Origin: Clostridiales bacterium UBA4959
Lineage (GTDB): Bacteria; Bacillota; Clostridia; Oscillospirales; CAG-272
Length of the DNA stretch: 9,565 nucleotides
Direction: 5' to 3'
Assembly (NCBI GenBank): GCA_002397345.1
Contig: DHAH01000096.1
Coordinates: 1-9,565, forward strand
The translations under genes were made by a program, and so were the position numbers. Under the pieces are notes generated by a model. It was not told where the DNA came from. It did no database searches and saw nothing but the letters and a program-made list of their open reading frames with translations. Positions 1-6,198 of the stretch are shown here, one piece after another (within the stretch, counting starts at the first letter, position 1; every line of letters begins with the position of its first letter).

Positions 1-54
1 AAAAATCCGCGCCAAAAGCTTGTACATATGGGTTTTGATGTGGATTTTTTTCAT
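1..54 (-). CDS. Possible N-terminal start of an unidentified gene running off the left edge
   Basis: From an ATG at 54-52 the minus strand reads 18 codons without a stop to the window edge, beginning MKKIHIKTH. The lysine-rich start is typical of bacterial N-termini, but no family can be named from 18 residues. Support comes from context: it follows the sigF terminator, lies in AT-rich DNA, and has a possible promoter about 20 bases upstream. Against it, no clear ribosome binding site precedes the ATG. The same bases can also fold into an imperfect hairpin (1-17 with 33-49), so the stretch could be a terminator for a gene lying to the left instead. A second ATG in the same frame is at 27-25. 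Confidence 0.3.
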   Translation of the reverse strand, partial: MKKIHIKTHMYKLLARIF

Positions 55-71
55 AGTTATCGAATTTTAGT

Positions 72-101
72 ATTATACATATTATATCACAAATAATGCA
101 A
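72..101 (-). promoter_or_regulatory. Candidate sigma-A-type promoter upstream of the left-edge reading frame
   Basis: On the minus strand a TTGCAT (101-96) is followed after 18 bases by a perfect TATAAT (77-72). A second perfect TATAAT lies at 86-81 but has no good -35 partner. The region lies between the sigF terminator and the possible gene start at 54. The -35 match is weak (3 of 6), and TATAAT-like words arise easily in AT-rich DNA. Confidence 0.35.
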
Positions 102-204
102 TTATCATAGAAACATTCGTAAATATTTTTTGTGCGAATTTTCTTTGTATTGCACACAGCATCATGGAATAATATCGCATGTTTAAATCGTGCGCCTATT
201 ATAC

Positions 205-248
205 CACGAAACGGGAGTTTGAGGGCGGTGACCGCTCTCAAACTCCCG
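205..248 (-). terminator. Long hairpin terminator after sigF
   Basis: The arms cgggagtttgag (212-223) and ctcaaactcccg (237-248) are perfect complements. The inner bases gcggt/accgc pair as well, giving a stem of about 18 pairs with one G-T wobble and a tiny loop. It begins 13 bases after the sigF stop codon in the direction of transcription. The tail after the stem on the minus strand is TTTCGTGG, a poor U-tract, so it may end transcription inefficiently or mainly protect the 3' end of the mRNA. Confidence 0.7.
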
Positions 249-261
249 CTCCATATGCTCC

Positions 262-996
262 TCACAGCGCCGATCGGAGCTTGTCTAATATCTTTTTTTC
301 CTCGCGCGAGATTTTCACCTGCGTCAGACCCAGAATACGCCCCGTCTGCTGCTGCGACAACTCTCGCTCGAAGCGCAGGTATACGATCTTGCGCCACAGC
401 TCGGGTAAATCAGCGACCGCTTCGTTCAATGCGATTTTATCGGTCGTAAACTCGATTTCCCCGCTCTGCTCCGACAACGTGTTTTCCAGTGTCAGACTTT
501 CGTCGTCGCCCGCTGGCTCGGATAGCGACCGCACGGTGCCCACCGCCTCGAGCGCGTAGACGACCTGCTCCTCGGACATACCGCACAGCTCCGCAAGCTC
601 GGAAACGCGCGGCTCGCGCGCGTGTTCCGCCGCGAACTCCTCACGCTTGCGTCCGATATTGGCGCCCGCTTTTTTAATCGCGCGCCCAACCTTGATCAAG
701 CCGTCGTCGCGGAGGAAACGCCTGATCTCACCGATAATAAGCGGCACCGCGTAGGTCGAAAACGCCGTGCCGAACGACGGGTCATAACTGCGCGCCGCTT
801 TTATCATGCCGATCGTGCCGATCTGAACCAGATCCTCATATTCAACAGCGCGTCCGCCGCACAGACTGCGGTCGCGGAAACGCAGCGCTAAACTTTTGAC
901 CAGCCCCATATTGAGCGTCACAAGTTCGTCTAACGCGGCATTATCGCCCGCGCTCAATTGTTCCAGCAACTCCGCGTTGCGTAATTTATCGTACAT
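262..996 (-). CDS. sigF: RNA polymerase sigma-F factor, forespore-specific
   Basis: This is the sigma factor that directs the first forespore-specific transcription after asymmetric septation; SpoIIAB holds it inactive. From the ATG at 996 it has 244 residues (255 in Bacillus subtilis). Region 2 contains DLVQIG (about 55-60) and FSTYAVPLIIGEIRRFLRDD (about 79-98), the sigma-F/G signature. Region 3 follows, and the region 4.2 helix-turn-helix lies near 213-237. It sits last in the spoIIAA-spoIIAB-sigF order, which favours sigma F over sigma G. An in-frame ATG at 1020 would add the residues MPPFWVII and has a partial ribosome binding site (TAAGG), with spoIIAB ending only 7 bases upstream. I prefer 996 because the extra residues do not resemble a sigma-F N-terminus, but the start is unsettled. 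Two oddities: about six extra residues before DLVQIG (SLCGGRAVE region), and a glutamate in SREEKK where B. subtilis has SRLEKK. Confidence 0.93.
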   Translation of the reverse strand: MYDKLRNAELLEQLSAGDNAALDELVTLNMGLVKSLALRFRDRSLCGGRAVEYEDLVQIGTIGMIKAARSYDPSFGTAFSTYAVPLIIGEIRRFLRDDGLIKVGRAIKKAGANIGRKREEFAAEHAREPRVSELAELCGMSEEQVVYALEAVGTVRSLSEPAGDDESLTLENTLSEQSGEIEFTTDKIALNEAVADLPELWRKIVYLRFERELSQQQTGRILGLTQVKISREEKKILDKLRSAL

Positions 997-1027
997 AATA
1001 ATTACCCAAAAGGGGGGCATTACGCCC

Positions 1028-1468
1028 TTATCGGCGCGGAGCGAACTTCTTTGTCATCGTGATTGTCGTGCCCTTCCCGGGTTTAGAGCGTACCGACAGA
1101 CCGTCGGTGAAGCTCTGCATCACCGCGAAGCCCATGCCTCCCCGCTCTCCGCCGGGATCGCTTGTATAAAGCGGCTGCATGGCGAGCTTTATATCTTCGA
1201 TGCCAACGCCCTTGTCTGCGATTTTTATACGCACGCTGCGGTCGTCGAAATAGCGCGCGTTTATGTAAACTATGCCCTGACCGCCGCGATAACCGTGGAT
1301 TATCGCGTTTGTCACCGCCTCCGATACAGCGCAGCGCAGGTCTGACAGTTCCTCCACCGTCGGGTCGAGCTGAGCGGCAAACGCTGAAATTGTGTATCGG
1401 GCAAATCCCTCGTTGATTGATTTGGAATCAATCTCAAGCTTCATCTCGTTAACCGGTTTATTTTTCAT
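1028..1468 (-). CDS. spoIIAB: Anti-sigma F factor and serine kinase SpoIIAB
   Basis: SpoIIAB is a GHKL-fold ATPase and kinase. It binds sigma F and also phosphorylates SpoIIAA, so it is the centre of the partner switch. The 146 residues align almost end to end with B. subtilis SpoIIAB. The N-box [12 protein letters not shown] is at 49-60; Glu50 and Asn54 correspond to catalytic Glu46 and the Mg-binding Asn50. The G1 box DKGVGI is at 85-90 and the glycine-rich ATP lid [11 protein letters not shown] at 107-117. Arg24 in EGFARYT matches Arg20, which contacts sigma F. The ATG at 1468 is favoured because MKN matches the B. subtilis start and an AGGA lies upstream, although its spacing of 12 bases is long. 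An internal ATG at 1444 lacks such a site. It lies 6 bases after spoIIAA and 31 bases before the preferred sigF start. Confidence 0.96.
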   Translation of the reverse strand: MKNKPVNEMKLEIDSKSINEGFARYTISAFAAQLDPTVEELSDLRCAVSEAVTNAIIHGYRGGQGIVYINARYFDDRSVRIKIADKGVGIEDIKLAMQPLYTSDPGGERGGMGFAVMQSFTDGLSVRSKPGKGTTITMTKKFAPRR

Positions 1469-1474
1469 TTTGTT

Positions 1475-1831
1475 TTATTTTCCTGCTTTCACCTGTTCGT
1501 TGGAATCTGATTTTTGAATTTTTAACAGTTTGTCCGCTCCCGCAAGCTGTAATATACGCCACGCGCGGTCTGACGCGCCTGTAACTTCCATCTCCGCCTT
1601 TAAAAGCTGCGATTTGGAATATCGCCCGAGGATATAGCCCAGCCCCGCGCTGTCCATGAACGATACCTCTGTTAAATCGATTACAACTTTTTTGGGCTGA
1701 CGCATGATTATTTCGCGGTCAGACGCTTCACGCAGCGGATACGCCGAGTGGTGATCTATTTCACCGAACAATTTAATAATCAACACACGGTCTTTTTCGA
1801 TAAATTCTGTTGTTATGTCCGCTGATAGCAT
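1475..1831 (-). CDS. spoIIAA: Anti-sigma F factor antagonist SpoIIAA
   Basis: SpoIIAA is a single STAS-domain protein. When SpoIIE dephosphorylates it, it attacks the SpoIIAB-sigma F complex and frees sigma F. The sequence shows GEIDHHSAYPLRE near the N-terminus, like GELDHHTAETLK in B. subtilis, and the switch motif SFMDSAGLGYILGRYS. The phosphorylated serine is Ser61 counted from the ATG at 1831. The B. subtilis motif is DSSGLG with Ser58 phosphorylated; here the second serine is alanine, but the functional one remains. I chose ATG 1831 over an in-frame GTG at 1840 because GGAG at 1843-1840 lies 8 bases before the ATG and overlaps the GTG. The protein is 118 residues, the usual length. It is the first gene of the three-gene spoIIA operon. 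Confidence 0.95.
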   Translation of the reverse strand: MLSADITTEFIEKDRVLIIKLFGEIDHHSAYPLREASDREIIMRQPKKVVIDLTEVSFMDSAGLGYILGRYSKSQLLKAEMEVTGASDRAWRILQLAGADKLLKIQKSDSNEQVKAGK

Positions 1832-1891
1832 TTTATACACTCCGTGCCATTTTTTTATATTGTAAAATATTACGCTTAAAAATTACGTCAC

Positions 1892-1920
1892 ATTATGCGA
1901 TGACAGAAAAATTTTTACAA
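1892..1920 (-). promoter_or_regulatory. Weak candidate promoter for the spoIIA operon
   Basis: The minus strand has TTGTAA (1920-1915), 17 bases, then CATAAT (1897-1892), a reasonable sigma-A pattern. The acpP terminator lies just upstream, so spoIIA should have its own promoter in the 68 bases that follow. In B. subtilis this operon uses sigma H and Spo0A. I could not find a convincing sigma-H pair or a good Spo0A box; a TGTCATC at 1903-1897 is only a partial match. A short inverted repeat, gtca-10 bases-tgac, covers the -10 region and could be an operator. Confidence 0.3.
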
Positions 1921-1942
1921 AAAAAAAGGGGGCTACCCCCTT
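1919..1942 (-). terminator. Intrinsic terminator after acpP
   Basis: On the minus strand AAGGGGG, loop TAG, CCCCCTT is followed by a run of nine T in all (1927-1919). The hairpin starts 31 bases after the acpP stop. This is the most canonical terminator in the window and separates acpP from spoIIA. Confidence 0.85.
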
Positions 1943-1973
1943 ATTTTTAATCGTTACGGTAATTTTGCCGTGG

Positions 1974-2207
1974 TTAACATGCTATTTGCTCTATATATCC
2001 TGCAAGCTCGCGCGCGGTGCGCAGCTCGACAACATCTTCTTCCGGCACGGAGATGCCGAAGCTCTCCTCCACCGCCATTAAAATTTCAACCACATCGAGC
2101 GAGTCGGCGCCGAGATCCTCAATTATATCCGCGTCCTCCTCAATAGTGTCATCCTCAGCGCGAAGCTGGCGAGCTATTATCTGGCATATTCTCTCACATA
2201 CATCCAT
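1974..2207 (-). CDS. acpP: Acyl carrier protein
   Basis: ACP carries growing acyl chains as thioesters on a phosphopantetheine arm during type II fatty acid synthesis, in the cytoplasm. The 77 residues are acidic and form one PP-binding domain. The attachment motif GADSLDVVE puts the modified serine at position 36, as in the mature E. coli protein. The following VEESFGISVPEEDVVEL matches the conserved second and third helices. A GTG at 2228 in the same frame would give 84 residues, but the added MRFFYCS looks unlike an ACP start. The ATG at 2207 is preferred even though the only SD-like GAGG lies 15 bases upstream. The gene stands alone between its own promoter and terminator, with no plsX, fab or rnc gene beside it. 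A housekeeping role is likely; a specialised carrier role cannot be excluded. Confidence 0.93.
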   Translation of the reverse strand: MDVCERICQIIARQLRAEDDTIEEDADIIEDLGADSLDVVEILMAVEESFGISVPEEDVVELRTARELAGYIEQIAC

Positions 2208-2255
2208 GGAACAGTAAAAAAACCTCACATATATTATAAAATTTGCGCAATGATT

Positions 2256-2283
2256 ATTATAGCATAATATATGCGTAAATCAA
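2256..2283 (-). promoter_or_regulatory. Strong candidate sigma-A promoter for acpP
   Basis: TTGATT (2283-2278), 16 bases, then a perfect TATAAT (2261-2256), preceded by TG plus one base, which is an extended -10. It lies about 49 bases upstream of the acpP ATG. A perfect inverted repeat gcata-ata-tatgc (2262-2274) fills most of the spacer and could be a repressor site. It does not match any fatty-acid regulator site I know. Confidence 0.7.
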
Positions 2284-2314
2284 CCCTTATGCTATTAAAA
2301 ATTCGCGGATAATC

Positions 2315-2358
2315 AGGATAAATACTCATGGGCGGGGTTTTACCCCGCCCATGAGTAT
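2315..2358 (-). terminator. 17-bp perfect hairpin after mltG
   Basis: Arms atactcatgggcggggt (2322-2338) and accccgcccatgagtat (2342-2358) are perfectly complementary around a three-base loop. The stem starts 4 bases after the mltG stop. The tail on the minus strand is TTATCC, a poor U-tract, so termination may be incomplete. The perfect symmetry would also allow it to work on the other strand. Confidence 0.75.
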
Positions 2359-2362
2359 AACA

Positions 2363-3946
2363 TTATCGTCCAGTGGCTGCGGCGGCCTTTTCTTTGGCGA
2401 TTTTCTGCTTATTTACCTGATGCTCTGCCAGGGTGCGGGAGAACAGACTTTCACCGTTCGGCTGCGCGACGAAGTAATAGTAATCCACCTCGTCCGGGAA
2501 CATCGCGCTGTGGATCGCGTCGAGCGTGGGGTTGGTGATCGGTCCGGGCGGCAGCCCCGCGTTTATATACGTGTTATACGGCGACTTCAACGCAAGGTCA
2601 TCGACAGTCAGTTCCTCGTGGCGCTCGGGCAGTACATACTGGATAGTAGCGTCCGACTCCAGCCTGCCGCCCGTAACGGACGGATTTTTAATACGGTTTT
2701 GGAACACCGCCGAGATCGCGCCGAATTCTTTTGTAAACTTCCCTTCCGCTTCGATCATTGACGCCAGCGTTATAAGTTCATCCACCGTCATGCCCAGTTC
2801 CGCGCAGCGTTCTTTATACGACTGATCAAATTTTGACGCGAAGTTGAAAAGCAGCTTGTTTAAAATGCGCTCCTCGTTCCAGTCGGTGAAAAAATAATAG
2901 GTGTCGGGATATAAATAGCCTTCGAGCCGATATTTACGCCCGGCTTTTATCTTCATCTCGTCAATGAACCAATAATCAAATTTAGCGTTTTGTATGGCGT
3001 CTATAAAACCCTCGCGCGTTCCTATGCCATTGGTTATGACAAATAAATCTATTATTTCATCGATTGTATAGCCTTCGGGGATGGTGATTGAAACTTCTTT
3101 CCGTTCTTCCACCTTGCCTTTCAGCGTCTTGCGGAGCTGATCGTAATTCATATCGGGGCTGACGTCATAGTCGCCCGCAACAAAAATGCCGTTATCTTTG
3201 CGGAGTATCGAATATACCTTGAACATCAACGGATATTTTATCAGCCCCTTGCTGTGCAGCAGCTCGGTGATATTGTCCAGCGTCGCGTATTCGGGCACGG
3301 TGAGCGTAACCGTATCCGACGGTTTGATAAACGCAAACATATCGTTGCCGACCGTAATCGCGAAATAGCTTAAAAATCCCGAAATTGTAAGGACGAAAAC
3401 AATGTAAATTATAGCCTTCAGCAAGCTGGAGAGCGCACCCCCGTGGTGTGTTTCCTCCGGTGGCTTACCGTCATCGCTGCCGGCGTTTTTTCTGTCCGTG
3501 CCAAAATGTTTATCGGGTATAAATTCATCGGCGCGCTTGAATGAAATGTGCTGCGGGCGCAGGCGGTTAGCGGATGAATGCGGTTGACTGGCGGTGTTTG
3601 GGGAGCGCTGCGTCAATTCTCGTATGGGGCTACGCTCTGCGGAACGGGGGGGTTCTTTCGGAGACGATCCGGAAACGCGCGGAACGCGTTCGCCGGGATT
3701 TTGCGGTCGGGTCGGGCGATTTAATGTCTCTGGCTCCACGCCGTTTCCGGGTGTTTGTCCGGATACGGGCAAATTCCGCGCATCGCCGGTATGCGGCTGA
3801 CGCTGCGCGGGTTGCATCGCGCGCGGCTGCTGTCCGGGTATGGGCAATTTTTGCCCCGGCAAGGTTTGCTCGCCCTGCGCCGGACGGCGTACGGGACGCC
3901 TGACCGGTCGTGCGGAATTATTATTTTGCATGTTATCGTTGTTCAT
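2363..3946 (-). CDS. mltG: Endolytic murein transglycosylase MltG (YceG-like)
   Basis: MltG is a membrane-anchored lytic transglycosylase that cuts nascent peptidoglycan strands near the membrane and is thought to end their elongation. The 527 residues have three parts. Residues 1 to about 170 are rich in Pro, Arg, Gln and Ser, low in complexity and probably disordered in the cytoplasm. One transmembrane helix lies at about 176-198. The rest is the extracellular YceG domain, with EGYLYPDTYYF at 342-352 and LASMIEAEGK around 394-403. Glu399 aligns with catalytic Glu218 of E. coli MltG. SDATIQYVL and SPYNTYINAGLPPGPITNP follow in the expected order. The E. coli protein is about 340 residues, so the extra length is the N-terminal tail. 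The ATG at 3946 has only a weak GGA upstream. The gene is 81 bases after the CPBP gene and probably shares its transcript. Confidence 0.94.
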   Translation of the reverse strand: MNNDNMQNNNSARPVRRPVRRPAQGEQTLPGQKLPIPGQQPRAMQPAQRQPHTGDARNLPVSGQTPGNGVEPETLNRPTRPQNPGERVPRVSGSSPKEPPRSAERSPIRELTQRSPNTASQPHSSANRLRPQHISFKRADEFIPDKHFGTDRKNAGSDDGKPPEETHHGGALSSLLKAIIYIVFVLTISGFLSYFAITVGNDMFAFIKPSDTVTLTVPEYATLDNITELLHSKGLIKYPLMFKVYSILRKDNGIFVAGDYDVSPDMNYDQLRKTLKGKVEERKEVSITIPEGYTIDEIIDLFVITNGIGTREGFIDAIQNAKFDYWFIDEMKIKAGRKYRLEGYLYPDTYYFFTDWNEERILNKLLFNFASKFDQSYKERCAELGMTVDELITLASMIEAEGKFTKEFGAISAVFQNRIKNPSVTGGRLESDATIQYVLPERHEELTVDDLALKSPYNTYINAGLPPGPITNPTLDAIHSAMFPDEVDYYYFVAQPNGESLFSRTLAEHQVNKQKIAKEKAAAATGR

Positions 3947-4027
3947 TTTATTTTTATTCCATATTATTTGGCAATCTTACCGATCGTATGAGGTAAAAAC
4001 CGCGATAATGTATCTGTCGGCGTTTTA

Positions 4028-4996
4028 TTATTTAATTCCAAAGGCCGCAATTACGAAAAACAACACGCAGAGCAGCAGCGTCGGCGATGTCAGCGCCGAT
4101 ATGAGCGTGTGCGCGGGCGAGCTTTTTCGTTTTTTTACCCAGGCGGGGGTTTCTCTGCCCTGAACGCCGAATAAATAATATATCTTTTCGATTTGACCAA
4201 GCATAAGCGCCAGACAGGCTAAAAACAGCAGCACACACGTGAAAATCAAAAAAATCATATTCTGCGGGCTTTTGATAAGCGAAAAAAGATAGCCTTCGAC
4301 GAATAACTGGTATACATTATTTAAAAAATGTACCACCATCGCCGCGAACACCGAACGCGTCACCATCGCCACCGCCGCGAAAATCAGCCCGCCGAGCAGA
4401 TAGATCGGGAACTGGGCGATATTGAAATGCAGCATGGCGAACAGCAGCGCCGACAGCAGCGCCGCGCAGATACCGCCATATCCGCTTTCCTCATATTCGG
4501 TGATTATCACCGAGCGGAACACAAACTCCTCTGTTATCGCCGGTAAAATCGCGAAGGTGATAAGCACATAAATGACATTTGAAACCGACGACGACGCAAG
4601 CGGTATGTAGCGGTCATAAAGCGTGAAGCTCTGCACCGCTCCGGTATAGCTGAGCTGCGCCAGCCGTATCACCGAAGAGCCGGTGATAAGCGTGAGCGTC
4701 GCGAAAGCGACGAACCACAACCGCGTCGGCGCAAACAGGTGCAGGTTCAGGCGCAGCGAATAGCCCGTCCCTTTTAATTTGCAGTAAAATAACGCGGGCA
4801 GCATAAAAATCAGGAGCTGGAGGATTATAACCGTGAGGTATATGTTATCGCGGGTTTTCAGCGCTTCGATATTAATAAACCGCGAGGCGGTGAGCAGTAT
4901 ATATATCACCAAAGCCAGCAGCGGCGCGGTAAATATCGCGCTTCCGAAGCTCCTGTCGGTATCCTTTTCTTTTTGTTTATCCTTTGCCTTTTCCAA
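4028..4996 (-). CDS. CPBP-family intramembrane metalloprotease
   Basis: This is a polytopic membrane protein of the CPBP/Abi (Rce1-like) family. Known members cleave membrane proteins or prenylated proteins; the substrate here is unknown. The 322 residues have a charged, lysine-rich N-terminus and then about eight hydrophobic segments. All three family motifs are present: EEFVFR at 156-161, FAMLH at 186-190 and HFLNN at 223-227. The glutamates and histidines in them are the expected metal and catalytic residues, so the protease should be active. The C-terminus adds two hydrophobic segments around a lysine/arginine-rich loop (about 281-296). It starts at TTG 4996, inside the last codons of the folate gene (20-base overlap). 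An in-frame TAA just upstream rules out an earlier start, and the next Met is residue 65. Translation is probably coupled to the upstream gene. It could take part in envelope proteolysis or bacteriocin self-protection, but the context does not decide. Confidence 0.88.
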   Translation of the reverse strand: MEKAKDKQKEKDTDRSFGSAIFTAPLLALVIYILLTASRFINIEALKTRDNIYLTVIILQLLIFMLPALFYCKLKGTGYSLRLNLHLFAPTRLWFVAFATLTLITGSSVIRLAQLSYTGAVQSFTLYDRYIPLASSSVSNVIYVLITFAILPAITEEFVFRSVIITEYEESGYGGICAALLSALLFAMLHFNIAQFPIYLLGGLIFAAVAMVTRSVFAAMVVHFLNNVYQLFVEGYLFSLIKSPQNMIFLIFTCVLLFLACLALMLGQIEKIYYLFGVQGRETPAWVKKRKSSPAHTLISALTSPTLLLCVLFFVIAAFGIK

Positions 4997-5570
4997 TGGC
5001 TCTTACACCGTCCTCGGTAATAATCACATCGACCGCCAGATCATAACGCCCGCGCGGCAGTCGGGGCACGATAAAACGCGACAGCGCCAGCCCCACCCTT
5101 ATACCGGTGAAACGCGCCAGAAAGCGGTCGTAATAACCCTTACCGTAGCCGAGCCTATAACCCTGCGCGTCAAACGCCAGCGCCGGCACGACGCAGATCG
5201 CATGCGTATTGACTCCGTCGCTGAACAATTCGGCGCCGGGTGGCGGTTCGAGGATGCCGAAATGTCCGCGCGTCAGCTCGTCAGGTGAGTTTACATAACC
5301 GAATTTCATGGTATGGCTGTCCGGATCGGAGATGGGATACGCAATGCGTTTGCCGTCGCCGACGGCGGCTTGCGCCGCGATATTAACGTCCAGTTCGCCT
5401 TTTATCGGCGAATAGAGCAGAAGCGTATCGCTGTAGCGGTAAGTCGCCAGCTCGCGCAGATACGCGAAGATTTTCACCTCAGCGGCGGTTTTCTCGGCGG
5501 AGTCGAGCTGACTTCGTAATTCTAATAGTTCTGAACGTATACGGTTTTTTTCTGTTTTTATTTGTATCAT
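4977..5570 (-). CDS. 5-formyltetrahydrofolate cyclo-ligase (methenyl-THF synthetase)
   Basis: The enzyme converts 5-formyl-THF and ATP into 5,10-methenyl-THF, returning a storage or inhibitory folate to one-carbon metabolism in the cytoplasm. The 197 residues match the family length. The N-terminus KTEKNRIRSELLELR carries the conserved basic K-x3-R-x3 region. The middle has LLLYSPIKGELDV, and the signature VPALAFDAQGYRLGYGKGYYDRFL region lies at about 128-151 with its glycine-rich nucleotide/folate-binding loop. The ATG at 5570 is the only Met near the N-terminus and has no recognisable ribosome binding site. A hairpin lies only 20 bases upstream, so either transcription reads through from the DJ-1 gene or a promoter precedes the hairpin. 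It overlaps the CPBP gene downstream. The name used in other species is ygfA or yqgN; I leave the symbol open. Confidence 0.92.
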   Translation of the reverse strand: MIQIKTEKNRIRSELLELRSQLDSAEKTAAEVKIFAYLRELATYRYSDTLLLYSPIKGELDVNIAAQAAVGDGKRIAYPISDPDSHTMKFGYVNSPDELTRGHFGILEPPPGAELFSDGVNTHAICVVPALAFDAQGYRLGYGKGYYDRFLARFTGIRVGLALSRFIVPRLPRGRYDLAVDVIITEDGVRAIGKGKG

Positions 5571-5582
5571 TGAATAATTTTA

Positions 5583-5605
5583 AACGAAACGGGGGATGCG
5601 CCCCC
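5583..5605 (-). terminator. Hairpin between the DJ-1 and 5-FCL genes
   Basis: On the minus strand GGGGG, loop CGCAT, CCCCC (5605-5591) is followed by GTTTCGTTT. It lies 48 bases after the DJ-1 stop and 20 bases before the 5-FCL start. The stem is short but all G-C, and the U-tract is interrupted. It may be a partial terminator or a hairpin in the 5' leader of the folate gene. Confidence 0.55.
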
Positions 5606-5653
5606 TCTTTCTGTGTGTATTTGTAGTTATTATGCGGTTATTGTTATAATAGT

Positions 5654-6193
5654 TTAATAAATTATGCCTTCTTTAATGCGATTCACGGTTTCGGCGCCGC
5701 ACAGCGCGCGCACCAGCTCGAACCCGAATTCGAGCGCGGCGCCCATGCCCGCGGCAGTGATAATTTTTCCGTCGCGCACGACGCGCTTGTTTATAAACTT
5801 CGCGCCGGTCAGCTTGTCCTCGAAGCCCGGATAGCAGGTCGCTTCGCGATCCTTCAAATATCCGTTCACACCCAGCACATAGGGCGCGGCGCAGATCGCG
5901 GCGAGATAACCGCCCGTCAGGCAGGTTCTATACATGCACTCGCGGACTTCTTCGGATTTCTCGAGATTTGCCGCGCCCGGCATACCGCCGGGCAGCACGA
6001 CCATAATGGGATCCGCGCTTTTTATTGCGTTCACGGCGAGGTCAGCCTCGACAGTCACTCCCTGCGCGCTGGTCACACGCTTTTCTTTTTTAACAGATAC
6101 AGTTTTTACGTCAACGCCCGCGCGTTTTAGCAGGTCATACGGTGCAAGCGCCTCGACGGTTTCGAAGCCTTCCGCTAAAAAAATATATACCAT
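5654..6193 (-). CDS. DJ-1/PfpI (ThiJ) family protein
   Basis: The protein belongs to the DJ-1/PfpI superfamily of class I glutamine-amidotransferase-like folds. Family members include redox sensors, chaperones, claimed deglycases and proteases; the true role here is unknown. The 179 residues show FLAEGFETVEALAPYDLLKR at 5-24, in which Glu11 aligns with DJ-1 Glu18. The nucleophile elbow AAICAAP has Cys101, matching DJ-1 Cys106. The C-terminal TAAGMGAALEFGFELV region matches the family. Where human DJ-1 has His126 the sequence reads CYPGFE, so a Cys-His pair of the protease type is not evident. The ATG at 6193 is 5 bases after the kinase stop, and an excellent ribosome binding site (GGAGGT) overlaps the final two Gly codons of the kinase gene. 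The two genes are therefore surely co-transcribed. Confidence 0.92.
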   Translation of the reverse strand: MVYIFLAEGFETVEALAPYDLLKRAGVDVKTVSVKKEKRVTSAQGVTVEADLAVNAIKSADPIMVVLPGGMPGAANLEKSEEVRECMYRTCLTGGYLAAICAAPYVLGVNGYLKDREATCYPGFEDKLTGAKFINKRVVRDGKIITAAGMGAALEFGFELVRALCGAETVNRIKEGIIY

Positions 6194-6198
6194 AATAT

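Noticed and set aside
1..49. Imperfect hairpin (1-17 with 33-49) followed by a T-run on the plus strand
   Set aside because: It could be a terminator of a gene to the left, but it overlaps an open minus-strand frame with a possible promoter; without the flanking sequence neither reading can be confirmed, so it is not listed as a feature.
132..559. Plus-strand open frames of 105 and 126 residues
   Set aside because: They overlap the sigF terminator and gene in antisense, lack ribosome binding sites and show no recognisable domain.
1835..1850. Five-codon mini-frame (ATG at 1850) just before spoIIAA
   Set aside because: It has no ribosome binding site, and a frame this short is expected by chance.
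2351..2825. Plus-strand open frames over the end of mltG
   Set aside because: They are antisense shadows of the conserved YceG domain and begin within the mltG terminator.
3574..3903. Plus-strand 109-residue arginine/alanine-rich frame
   Set aside because: It is antisense to the Pro/Arg-rich tail of MltG; its composition simply mirrors that low-complexity DNA.
5571..5653. Possible riboswitch (for example a THF riboswitch) before the folate gene
   Set aside because: The gap is too short and shows only one five-pair hairpin, with none of the conserved pseudoknot or core sequence expected of known folate riboswitches.
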